Positions 50,239 through 59,073 of a stretch of DNA of 64,000 nucleotides are shown in pieces (position 1 is the first letter of the stretch; the number at the start of each line of letters is the position of its first letter). A model generated the notes under the pieces. It did not search any database, was not told the origin of the DNA, and saw nothing but the letters and a program-made list of their open reading frames with translations. A program made the translations under genes and the position numbers. The stretch is from Planctomycetota bacterium (lineage in GTDB: Bacteria > Planctomycetota > UBA8108 > UBA1146 > JAJFFE01). Location: positions 30,801 to 94,800 of the forward strand of contig JAJFFE010000053.1 in assembly GCA_021776775.1 (NCBI GenBank), in the 5' to 3' direction.

Positions 50239-51003
50239 ATGAGAGCCCTTCGAACACTACAAGGGAGTTGGGTCCTGTGCTTGGCGGTTCTGGCCCTTGG
50301 AATCTGGGCTTTGGTCCAGTCTCTCCCTGATCTTTCGGAGTCGAGGGCGTCCGCATCCTGGAGACCGACCGGCGTACGCATTTCTGGCCGATGGTCTCCG
50401 TCTCAGGTGGGCACACCCTCATCGTTCGAGTCGAATTCCGAGGCCTTGGGGGAAAACTTTGGCTTCGCTGCACTCGGCGATGACGAACAAGCGAGCGCCG
50501 GTGGTCCGCCGCTGCTCCCCGTTCCCGATTTGTTGCCCGAGATCAAACCCAAGAAGGGGTCGTCCTCGGTTCGCCGAAGCATTCAGAAGTACCGAGTCTC
50601 GGACGGCGATCGATACTGGACCATCGCGGCTCGTTTCCTAGGACGTGGCGAGCGTTGGCGAGAGATTCAAGCGCTCAATCCGAATGTTCCGCCGAATCGT
50701 TTGCGTGAAGGCACGATCCTTCGAGTCCCGGCTGACATGGGAACCGTCGTGAAAAATCGAGCGCAAACCGCTATAACTCGGGCGGGGAACGATCCGCCCG
50801 CCAATCCCCGATTGCTACGCCCGCTCAAACATCGTGTCCGTCGAGGCGAATCGCTCAGCGAGATCGCGTCGCGTTACTACATCGACGGAGACTGGCGTCG
50901 TATTTTCGATGCGAACCGTGAACGCGTAAAGCACCCGAATCGGGTCGAGAAGGGCACGATGTTGACAATCCCGAGAGTTCCCGGAAAGGAGAAGCGATCG
51001 TGA
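50239..51003 (+). CDS. Membrane-anchored protein with two LysM domains
   Basis: N-terminal TM; YRVSDGDRYWTIAARFLGRGERWREIQALNPN... and HRVRRGESLSEIASRYYIDGDWRRIFDANRER. Confidence 0.88.
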   Translation: MRALRTLQGSWVLCLAVLALGIWALVQSLPDLSESRASASWRPTGVRISGRWSPSQVGTPSSFESNSEALGENFGFAALGDDEQASAGGPPLLPVPDLLPEIKPKKGSSSVRRSIQKYRVSDGDRYWTIAARFLGRGERWREIQALNPNVPPNRLREGTILRVPADMGTVVKNRAQTAITRAGNDPPANPRLLRPLKHRVRRGESLSEIASRYYIDGDWRRIFDANRERVKHPNRVEKGTMLTIPRVPGKEKRS

Positions 51004-52433
51004 AAACCAGGCTTCTCCCCCCGACCGGCGCGCGGGTCCACATCGTTGGAATTGGCGGATCTGCGACTCGAGGTCTCGCCTGCTTGCTCGCGGCGCGAGG
51101 TCACACCGTGACCGGCTCCGATCGATTCGAATCGCCGATTCTCGATAGCCTTCGGCACGTAGGCATCACCGCGTTCGGTGGCCACGATGCAGTGCAAGTG
51201 CCGGATGACGTCGACTTGGTGGTTTCCTCAGCGGCGGTACCGTCGTCGAACCCCGAGCTCGTTCGAGCGTTGGAGCTCGGTGCCACGCACTGCCTCTACG
51301 CCGAGTTGCTGGGTGACTTGCTGGAAGACAAGCGCGGGATCGGGATCGCGGGGACTCACGGCAAGACGACTACCGCTGGGTTCCTGACGTCTATTCTGTT
51401 GGCCGCGCGCCGTGAGCCGGAAGTCCTGCTCGGCGGGTACCACCCGCAACTAGGCGGCAATTTCTACGCAGGCTCCGGCGAGGATTTCATCGTCGAGGCG
51501 TGCGAGTTCAACCGATCGTTCCATTCGTTGCGACCCCGCTGCGGTGTGATTACCTGCATCGAGCACGATCACCCTGACATCTATCATGACGAGTTCGAGC
51601 TGCTCGAAGCGTTCGAGCAGTACGTCGAAGGATTTCAAGGTGGCCCTTTGCTGTGCGGCATCGATAGTCCGTTGGTCGCCGGCCTCGCTCGCGGATCGTT
51701 CGGGGTGGAAATGGTGACTTACGGGTTCACGGAGCGGGCCGACTGGCGCGCCGTCGACCTGAAGCTGGGCCTGCGACCGCGTTTCCGAGCGTGCTTCCGA
51801 GGGATTCCCTACGCGGAAGTCGAAATCGCCTTACCGGGTCGCCACAACGTGCTGAACGCGTTGGCCGCAGTGGCGCTCTCGGCCGAACTCGGCGTCGAGT
51901 CTCGCGACACCGAACGCGGGGTGAGTGAGTTTCCGGGAGTCGACCGTCGCTTCCAGCGCCGCGGCGATTTCGCGGGTGTCGAGCTGGTCGATGATTACGC
52001 GCACCACCCGACCGAGGTCGAGTCGACCATCGAAGCGGCACGCGAGTGTTTTCCGGGCCGCCGGGTCTGGGCCGTCTTTCAGCCACACCAATGGGGTCGA
52101 CTCGAAGCGTACCTCGACGGCTTTGCCCGGGCGTTGAGCTCGGCGGACTGCCCTGTGATCATGCCGGTCTATTCTGTTCGTGAAGAGCCGAAGGACTTCT
52201 CCCCGGGGCTCTTGGATGGACTGCACGATCGGATTCGCACTCGTGGCACACCAGCCAAGCGGCTGGGGGGCGGGGACGAACTGCTCGACTACCTCGAGCG
52301 GGAACTCGACGACGGAGACGTCTGTCTCATGCTCGGCGCGGGCGACATCGTCGATCTTTCGGATCCGCTAGCTAGTCGCCTGACTGCGCGCGGTGGGCTG
52401 AGACTGGGTTTGCCGAAAGTTGTGCCGTCTTGA
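51000..52433 (+). CDS. murC: UDP-N-acetylmuramate--L-alanine ligase
   Basis: VHIVGIGGSATRGLACLLAARGHTVTGSD, GIAGTHGKTTTAGFL, VDDYAHHPTEVESTIEAAR, FQPHQWGR. Confidence 0.94.
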   Translation: MKTRLLPPTGARVHIVGIGGSATRGLACLLAARGHTVTGSDRFESPILDSLRHVGITAFGGHDAVQVPDDVDLVVSSAAVPSSNPELVRALELGATHCLYAELLGDLLEDKRGIGIAGTHGKTTTAGFLTSILLAARREPEVLLGGYHPQLGGNFYAGSGEDFIVEACEFNRSFHSLRPRCGVITCIEHDHPDIYHDEFELLEAFEQYVEGFQGGPLLCGIDSPLVAGLARGSFGVEMVTYGFTERADWRAVDLKLGLRPRFRACFRGIPYAEVEIALPGRHNVLNALAAVALSAELGVESRDTERGVSEFPGVDRRFQRRGDFAGVELVDDYAHHPTEVESTIEAARECFPGRRVWAVFQPHQWGRLEAYLDGFARALSSADCPVIMPVYSVREEPKDFSPGLLDGLHDRIRTRGTPAKRLGGGDELLDYLERELDDGDVCLMLGAGDIVDLSDPLASRLTARGGLRLGLPKVVPS

Positions 52434-53296
52434 TCACCATGTGCCGAGAAAACGTCCGAGTTGGCGAACGCACCTCGTTCGGTGTCGGCGGGCGCGCACG
52501 TTGGTTCGCGGAACCTGAGTCCATCGACGAGCTGGTGCGTTGTGTACGCGCGTGCCGCGAACGCGATTTGCCGTTTTTCATGCTCGGTGGCGGAACCAAC
52601 ATACTGTTTCGGGACGAGTCCTACCCCGGGGTGGTCATCGCGACGCGCCGCCTCAAGCGCAAGTCGGTCGATTCGGTTCGGGGTCAGCTGACGTTCGAGA
52701 CCGGGGTTCCGCTGTCGTTCGCCATTCGCACTGCGATTCGGCACGGCCTCAGCGGACTAGAGACGTTCGTCGGAATACCTGGGTCGGTCGGGGGGGCGGT
52801 CTACGGAAACGCTGGCGGCTGTGGGATCGGTCTCGGGGAACGTGTCGACGCCGTGGAAGTCTTGCAGGCGGACGGTCAACTCGAGTGGCTGGCTGCGAGT
52901 GACATCGACTGGAGCTACCGGTCGTCCGGCTTGGGTGATCGAGTCGTGACCCGGGCTCGGTTGTCGTTGGCGGGAGATCGGGTGGCGGATGTCCGGGCGC
53001 GCACGCAACTGGTGATGGATCGTAAGCGTGCCACGCAACCGCTCTCCGCGAGAAGTGCCGGGTGCGTGTTCAGGAACCCCACCGGTGCTAGCGCGGGTCA
53101 GCTGATCGAGGCCGCCGGACTGAAGGGCGTTCGAGAAGGCGGCGCCGCGGTCTCGGACGTTCACGCCAACTTCATCGTGAACGAAGAGGCGGCGACGAGT
53201 GCCGACGTGTCCGATCTGATCGACCGTGTGGTGCGCACGATCCGTGAGCGTAATGCCGTCGATCTCGTTCGCGAAATCGTGACGCCGAGCCACTGA
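52430..53296 (+). CDS. murB: UDP-N-acetylenolpyruvoylglucosamine reductase
   Basis: TSFGVGGRARWFAEPESIDEL, LGGGTNILFRD, GIPGSVGGAVYGNAG, SAGCVFRNPTGASAGQLIEAAGLKG, HANFIVN. Confidence 0.94.
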   Translation: MITMCRENVRVGERTSFGVGGRARWFAEPESIDELVRCVRACRERDLPFFMLGGGTNILFRDESYPGVVIATRRLKRKSVDSVRGQLTFETGVPLSFAIRTAIRHGLSGLETFVGIPGSVGGAVYGNAGGCGIGLGERVDAVEVLQADGQLEWLAASDIDWSYRSSGLGDRVVTRARLSLAGDRVADVRARTQLVMDRKRATQPLSARSAGCVFRNPTGASAGQLIEAAGLKGVREGGAAVSDVHANFIVNEEAATSADVSDLIDRVVRTIRERNAVDLVREIVTPSH

Positions 53297-53418
53297 AGTT
53301 CTAGGTCACGAGGCCTCTGAGTCACCCATTCTTTTCTTGCTCGGGACCACGGGGCCTCGAGGGTCTGAACCTCGTCGCGCATTCACCTGCGTGACCCGAC
53401 TGAAAGTACCTGCGTCTC

Positions 53419-54261
53419 ATGGAAGTCGACGATCTCGATCTCGATCGTGCTCCGCGAACGCGAGTGCGCTCCGTCCGTGTCGCGGTCGGAGTGTTGATCG
53501 CAGTCGGAGTTCTGGTCGTCGCGATCATGATCCAGCAGCGAGTCGAGACGAGCGCTGCGCTTCACAAGGGGCCGTGGGAGTTTGACGTTGATTTCCTGCC
53601 TGCCTGGTTGCCGCCCGGATTTTCCGGTGAACTGGCGGCGCTGCGTAACCTTCCCCACGAAGTTCCGCTGCGAGCGGCGACCTGGAACGAAGACCTGGCG
53701 TCGGCTATCGAGAAGAACCCATGGATTCGTCGCGTCGAGAAACTCGAGAAGGTCGGCGCGTCCGTGCATTTCGAAGCGATTTTCGAACGACCGGTGATCG
53801 CGGTGCGGGGCGACGGACAGTTTCTGCTGCTCGACTCATCGAGCACCGTGATCGATGTTCAACCCGGCGAGGAACTTTCGATCGAGTGGGGGATCGCGTA
53901 TTACGCCCCCCGGCGGCCGGCGCCGGCTGCCCGCGCGGGAGAACGCCTCACGCATCCGGAGTTTGTAGAGTTGCAGAGTCTGGTCGAAGTGCTCTGGCGA
54001 GACGGGATTTTCGACACCTACGCGGACAAGATTCCGGAGCTGACAGCAAAACCGGTCGCCGACGGCAGCTTGATTTGGTCGATACTGTTGTCGAACGGGG
54101 CGGAACTGCGCTGGGGCCGAGCTCCGGGTTCAGAACGCGTCTCACCGCTGTCCAATCGCGAGAAGCTCAGCAATTTGCGCGCGGTGCTCGACGATTGGTC
54201 GAACATCGGAACGACCCGGCTCATCGTGTTGTCCGAAGAGACCCGTCCAATCCGCCGCTGA
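53419..54261 (+). CDS. ftsQ: FtsQ-like POTRA membrane protein
   Basis: N-terminal TM; AIEKNPWIRRVEKLEKVGASVHFEAIFERPVIAVRGDGQFLLLDSSSTVI; follows murC-murB. Confidence 0.7.
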   Translation: MEVDDLDLDRAPRTRVRSVRVAVGVLIAVGVLVVAIMIQQRVETSAALHKGPWEFDVDFLPAWLPPGFSGELAALRNLPHEVPLRAATWNEDLASAIEKNPWIRRVEKLEKVGASVHFEAIFERPVIAVRGDGQFLLLDSSSTVIDVQPGEELSIEWGIAYYAPRRPAPAARAGERLTHPEFVELQSLVEVLWRDGIFDTYADKIPELTAKPVADGSLIWSILLSNGAELRWGRAPGSERVSPLSNREKLSNLRAVLDDWSNIGTTRLIVLSEETRPIRR

Positions 54262-54478
54262 GAACCGGCGGCGGCCCGCGCAGGTCTGGTTCTGGACGGA
54301 GGCTACGGGTATCTTGCCGCCTCGTCCGCGCCGGTGGCGGGTCGGTGACGGAGTTCGGAAGAATTCCGCGCTCCACCTCTTGCAGCCGGTTGGTTCCGTG
54401 CTGGTAACCGCGCTCACGGCCGGGCCGGCGAATCTGGTTACGGTCTCGCTATGAGTTTCGTGCGAAACGAGAACGACT

Positions 54479-54733
54479 GTGAACGAAGCAACCCCATCGA
54501 CTGAAGGCGCCCCTCGCGACCGCTACCGGAAGAAGTTCGGTGAAGTCGCGATCGATCTCGCCATCATTGGCTCGGACCAACTGGTCGAGGCGCTGACCGT
54601 TCAGGCCGAGCGGCAGGCAGCCGGCAAGCCGGTCAAGCTCCTCGGCCAGATCCTCCTGGAGCTCGGTCACATGACGGCCGAGCAGATTCAGGAAGTGGTT
54701 GACGTCCTGTATCCGCCGTCCAAAGATAACTGA
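54479..54733 (+). CDS. Small hypothetical protein (GspE-N/MshEN-like helical motif)
   Basis: YRKKFGEVAIDLAIIGSDQLVEALTVQAERQAAGKPVKLLGQILLELGHMTAEQIQEVVDVL. Confidence 0.6.
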   Translation: MNEATPSTEGAPRDRYRKKFGEVAIDLAIIGSDQLVEALTVQAERQAAGKPVKLLGQILLELGHMTAEQIQEVVDVLYPPSKDN

Positions 54734-54871
54734 ACACGTCAAGCGTCGCGCGGGGCCATCCGAGCCCCCGTTTGCTCGTTCTGAAGGTTTTGTTGCGCAT
54801 CGCTCGCGACCCGCGCCCGCCCCTCCTCGCGCGGCGTACACTCGGCGGATGCTCGTTTTTGGAGAGCTCAG

Positions 54872-56908
54872 ATGGCTGTCACTTTGAGATACTGCGAAGT
54901 CTGCGGGAAGAAGCTCACTCCGGAGGAACTGCAAGCTCCTGAGAGCGTGGACTGCAAGGCCGATACGCCGGAGCAAGACTGCCCGCTTCGGGTGCTCGAA
55001 GCCATGAGGAAGAAGAAGGCAGCGTCCTCTCCCGCAGCCTCGCCGGCGGCGGCGAAGCGTCCGACCGCGCCCGGGAAGCGTCCGGCTGCGCCGGGAAAAC
55101 CGTCCGCACCCGGAAAACCGTCCGCACCGGGAAAACCGTCCGCACCCCGGCGCGCTCCGCAGCGCGGCAAGCCGGCCGCGGAGGGAGCGCCCAGCGCGCC
55201 CAAGAAGAAGCCGGTCATCGGCCAAGCCGCGGGGGCGAAAACCAAGCCGGGTGCCCCGGCACGGCCGGCGAAGCCAGCCGCACCGGCCCGCCCCGCGAAG
55301 CCCGCGCCAGCGGCTGGTGCCAAGCCGGCGCCCGGCAAGAAGCCGGCGAGGCCAGCTCAACCGGCAGCCCGCCCCGCTCCTGCAGCCGCCGGCCCGGCGG
55401 CTAAGAAGAAGGTCGCGCGGAAGAAGGTCGGTGCTCGCGCCGGCGCGGCTTCAGCGCCCGGTAAGGCGGGACCGGCTCGGCGACCCGCCGCGGCTCGCGC
55501 TGCCACTCCTCCCCCGGAAGAAATCGCCGACGAAGGCGGCCCGCGTTCGTTCGAAGTGAAGAAGAAGTCGAGCATGCCTCTCTTCATCATTCTCGGCGTC
55601 TTGGGTATCGGCGGAGTGGCGCTGGGTCTCAGTGTCATGAACACCAAGAAGCCCGAGCCTATCGATCACGCGGCAATTGCCGCTGAGAAGCGGCGTGTGC
55701 AAGAAGAGGCCGCGAACGCCGCCGCCGAAAAGGCGGCGCAGAAAGCACTCGACGAGGCGAAGAAGGCGTGGGCCAACGAACCCACCGAGTTTGTCGACGC
55801 TTACATCAATTTCGCCAGTGTGGCGGGGACCTACGGTCGCTTCGGCAAGATCGCGAGTGAAGCGGACGACTTGGCGCGACAGGTCAGCGATAAACATCGC
55901 GAAGCGGCCATGAACGAATGGCGCGAGCTACAAGCGTTCGTGTCGACAAGCTATAGCCAGCAGAAGTACGACGAAGCGTTCGCCGCGGTGATGGACCCGC
56001 CGAAGGCGTTCGCGACGTTCGCCGACGATGCCATCGAGCGGGACTACCGAGAGTTGCGGCGCACGGCACGGCTCCACAAGTTGGCGAACGCCGAGTTGCA
56101 GGAACTCGTCGGGAAGGCCGGTGAGCAGTTCGAGGCCGGCTATCCGATTATCGCTGAGTGGGTCGTAAAGTCGTTCGATGAGCGCTACGAGCAAGACGCC
56201 AGCTACGTTTGGGAAGACAGCCGCGCGAAATTGAAGCAGATCGAGAGCGACGGTTTCGGCGCGATCGTCGCGGCCGACAAGGCGGCGAAAGAGGCGGCGG
56301 ACAAGGCGGCGGCCGAGAAGCGGGCGGCGGAGCTGGCCGAGCGAAAAGCGCAGTGGGCCGGACGTATCGCCAAGATCGATTGGTGGTCGCACCTCAACAC
56401 CGACAACTTGTACAACTGGGTCGTGAACTCGGACGGCTTCTTCAACTTTGATAATCGCAAGTGGAAGGTCCGCCAAGAGGGGGACGCAGGGGTCCTCAGC
56501 GCCGAGAACACCGAAACGACCTCAATCTACATCGGGACGTACTGCGACCATTGGCAAGACTACGTGCTCGAGTTCGAAGTGAAGTTGGACAAGGGCAGTC
56601 TGGATCTCGTCGCGCGCCAGCGTGCGAAGGTCGTCCGTGGGGGAATGGCCAACATCGGAGAGAAGTCCGACCCGATCACGATCGACGACTCCTTCGGCAG
56701 CGGCTGGGTCAAAATGCGTTTCGAGGTGCAGGGCGACGAGATTCGCATGCGCAACCTCAACAATGGCCAAGAGAAGACCTTCACTAGCGAAGACATTCAT
56801 CTCCCGGCCCAGGGCGGGTTCTGTTTCTACCTTGCCGGCGAGAGCAAGGTCGAGATCAAGAACATCCGGACGAAGCTCGCGTTCTCGGTGCGCAAGCTCG
56901 CGTTCTGA
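54872..56908 (+). CDS. Hypothetical: zinc-ribbon-like N-term, Pro/Ala/Lys-rich linker, TM, coiled coil, jellyroll-like (DUF1080-like) C-term
   Basis: LRYCEVCGKKL...CKADTPEQDC; PAAPGKPSAPGKPSAPGKPSAPRR; TM SMPLFIILGVLGIGGVALGL; C-term beta-rich YIGTYCDHWQDYVLEFEVKLDKGSLDLVARQ. Confidence 0.65.
   Translation: MAVTLRYCEVCGKKLTPEELQAPESVDCKADTPEQDCPLRVLEAMRKKKAASSPAASPAAAKRPTAPGKRPAAPGKPSAPGKPSAPGKPSAPRRAPQRGKPAAEGAPSAPKKKPVIGQAAGAKTKPGAPARPAKPAAPARPAKPAPAAGAKPAPGKKPARPAQPAARPAPAAAGPAAKKKVARKKVGARAGAASAPGKAGPARRPAAARAATPPPEEIADEGGPRSFEVKKKSSMPLFIILGVLGIGGVALGLSVMNTKKPEPIDHAAIAAEKRRVQEEAANAAAEKAAQKALDEAKKAWANEPTEFVDAYINFASVAGTYGRFGKIASEADDLARQVSDKHREAAMNEWRELQAFVSTSYSQQKYDEAFAAVMDPPKAFATFADDAIERDYRELRRTARLHKLANAELQELVGKAGEQFEAGYPIIAEWVVKSFDERYEQDASYVWEDSRAKLKQIESDGFGAIVAADKAAKEAADKAAAEKRAAELAERKAQWAGRIAKIDWWSHLNTDNLYNWVVNSDGFFNFDNRKWKVRQEGDAGVLSAENTETTSIYIGTYCDHWQDYVLEFEVKLDKGSLDLVARQRAKVVRGGMANIGEKSDPITIDDSFGSGWVKMRFEVQGDEIRMRNLNNGQEKTFTSEDIHLPAQGGFCFYLAGESKVEIKNIRTKLAFSVRKLAF
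55091..55148 (+). repeat. 18-bp tandem repeat (about 3 units) coding GKPSAP
   Basis: (CCGGGAAAACCGTCCGCA)-type units repeated in tandem. Confidence 0.85.
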
Positions 56909-56949
56909 GAATTGTGGATCAGCTGTCTATCTGGCAGCGGACTTCGAGG

Positions 56950-56977
56950 CGCGCCTGTCAACCTGACAGGCGCGTTT
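56950..56977 (+). terminator. Hairpin after the 54872-56908 gene
   Basis: CGCGCCTGTCA-ACC-TGACAGGCGCG followed by a short T-run. Confidence 0.6.
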
Positions 56978-57104
56978 CGCATCCCAAGGAGAAGGTTCTT
57001 TCAAGTCCCCTTCTCGTAATAGCTTGAGGTGTGGCCGGTCGGCCGGTTGGGCCCCACGTTTGCTTCCGCGGTGATTCTTCGGCGGAGCGCTACCGCGCCC
57101 GTCG

Positions 57105-57120
57105 CACTCGCCTGCGAGTG
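57105..57120. promoter_or_regulatory. Inverted repeat upstream of groEL (CIRCE-like half-sites, non-canonical spacing)
   Basis: CACTCGC-CT-GCGAGTG; contains GCACTC/GAGTG half-sites separated by 6 nt rather than 9. Confidence 0.35.
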
Positions 57121-57255
57121 ACCTAGGCAGCTGACCAAACTCGAATCACCACGAGCGAATCGAACACCAAGAACGAATCGTCCGGTCGTCAACGAGCGAG
57201 TTTCGCGCACCGCGAACCGAAGTCGACGGCTCACACGGAGGGACGCCGAGAAAAC

Positions 57256-59001
57256 ATGGCGAAGCAAATCACACTGAAATCCGACGCACGCGAGGCGTTG
57301 ATGCACGGCACGGCCAAGTTTGCCCGAGCAGTCAAGACTACCTTGGGTCCGCGCGGTCGCTACGCCGTCCTCGACCGAGGCTGGGGCGCCCCGAACGTTA
57401 CGAAGGACGGCGCCACCGTCGCTGATGAAGTTTCGCTCAGCGACCCGGTCGAGAACCTCGCCGCGACGATGATTCAGCAGGCAGCGACCAAGACCGCGGA
57501 CGAAGCCGGTGACGGTAGTACCACCGCAACCGTGCTCGCCGAGGCCATATTCCAGCGTGGTATGCGAAACATCGTTGCCGGGGCGAATCCTGTCGCCCTG
57601 CAGCGCGGCGTCGGCCGCGCGACCGCTCGCGTGCTCGAGATGCTAGAAGCGGCAGCCACCCCGATTTCCGGACCAAATCAGATTGCTCACGTGGCCAGCA
57701 TCGCCGCGAACAACAATCCCGAAATTGGCAAAGTCGTCGCGGCCGCGATCAACAAGGTCGGTGAAGACGGTGTGATCACGATCGAAGAGGGCAAGAGCAT
57801 CGACACGGTAGTCGAATTGGTCGAGGGCATGCAATTCGACCGCGGATACCTGTCGCAGTACTTCGTGAACAAAGAGGACGAAGCGCGCGCCGTGCTCGAA
57901 GACGCGTACATTCTCATTCTCGAGGACAAGGTCTCCAACCTCGCGCAGATCCTTCCGGTCATGGAGAAGGTGCTCAAGAAGAAGAAGCCGCTGTTCATTA
58001 TCGCGGAAGATATCGACGGCGAGGCGTTGTCGACGCTCGTCGTCAACCAGATGCGTGGTGTCATGCAGACGGCTGCGGTCAAGGCTCCGGGGTACGGTGA
58101 TCGCCGGAAGGCCATGCTCGCGGATGTCGCTGCGGTCACCGGCGCGACGGTGATCTACAAAGATCTCGGCCTCGAGCCGGACTCGATCGGCTTCGAGCAC
58201 CTCGGCCGCGCCAAGAAGATCGAGGTCACCGCTGACACGACGACCGTCGTTCGCGGAGCCGGTAAGAAGTCTGACGTCGAAGAGCGCGTTCGCCTGATTC
58301 GTATGGAACTCGAGAACTCGACGAGCGACTACGACAGCGAGAAGCTTCAAGAGCGTTTGGCTCGACTCATCGGTGGGATCGCCGAGATCCAAGTCGGTGG
58401 AGCGACCGAGACCGAAGTCAAAGAGAAGAAGAAGCGGTTCGAGAACGCATTGGCGGCGACGCGATCCGCGATCGAGGAGGGCATTGTCCCCGGCGGTGGT
58501 GTTGCGCTGATCAACTGCGTTGACACCCTCGAAGACGTGAAGAGCAAAGACCAAGACGAAGTGGTCGGCATCGAAATCTTGGCGTCCGCTCTCGAAGCGC
58601 CGTTCCGTCAGATTGCCGCGAACGCCGGCGAAGAGGCGTCGCGGTTGCTCCGAACGATTCGCAGCCAAGACGACTGGAACTACGGATACGACTTCGAATC
58701 CGGCAAGTTCGGCAACCTCATCGATGTTGGCGTGATCGACGCGCTTCGCACGGTGAAGGTTGCGCTCAAGAACGCGGCGAGTGTCGCCTCACTCCTGTTC
58801 ACCACCGACGCTGTTATCACTGACATCCCTCAGCCGGAAGGCGACGATCACCACGATCACGATCACGGGATGGACGACGGCATGGGAATGGGTGGCATGG
58901 GCGGCATGCCGGGTATGGGCGGTATGGGAGGTATGGGAGGTATGGGAGGTATGCCTGGAGGGATGGGCGGAATGGGAATGCCCGGTATGGGCATGATGTG
59001 A
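57256..59001 (+). CDS. groL: Chaperonin GroEL, paralogue 1 (His- and GGM-rich tail)
   Basis: VKTTLGPRGRYAVLDRGWGAPNVTKDGATVADEV, DEAGDGSTTATVLAEAI, GKSIDTVVELVEGMQFDRGYLS; tail HHDHDHGMDDGMGMGGMGG... Confidence 0.96.
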   Translation: MAKQITLKSDAREALMHGTAKFARAVKTTLGPRGRYAVLDRGWGAPNVTKDGATVADEVSLSDPVENLAATMIQQAATKTADEAGDGSTTATVLAEAIFQRGMRNIVAGANPVALQRGVGRATARVLEMLEAAATPISGPNQIAHVASIAANNNPEIGKVVAAAINKVGEDGVITIEEGKSIDTVVELVEGMQFDRGYLSQYFVNKEDEARAVLEDAYILILEDKVSNLAQILPVMEKVLKKKKPLFIIAEDIDGEALSTLVVNQMRGVMQTAAVKAPGYGDRRKAMLADVAAVTGATVIYKDLGLEPDSIGFEHLGRAKKIEVTADTTTVVRGAGKKSDVEERVRLIRMELENSTSDYDSEKLQERLARLIGGIAEIQVGGATETEVKEKKKRFENALAATRSAIEEGIVPGGGVALINCVDTLEDVKSKDQDEVVGIEILASALEAPFRQIAANAGEEASRLLRTIRSQDDWNYGYDFESGKFGNLIDVGVIDALRTVKVALKNAASVASLLFTTDAVITDIPQPEGDDHHDHDHGMDDGMGMGGMGGMPGMGGMGGMGGMGGMPGGMGGMGMPGMGMM

Positions 59002-59073
59002 TCGCGTGATCACGTCCACCTATGAGTTCATTCACCTCGGACAGCGCAACCTACACCCGGAAGAGAAACAATC

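Noticed and set aside
57643-58668. 341-aa minus-strand ORF inside groEL-1
   Set aside because: Shadow ORF; groEL on the plus strand is certain
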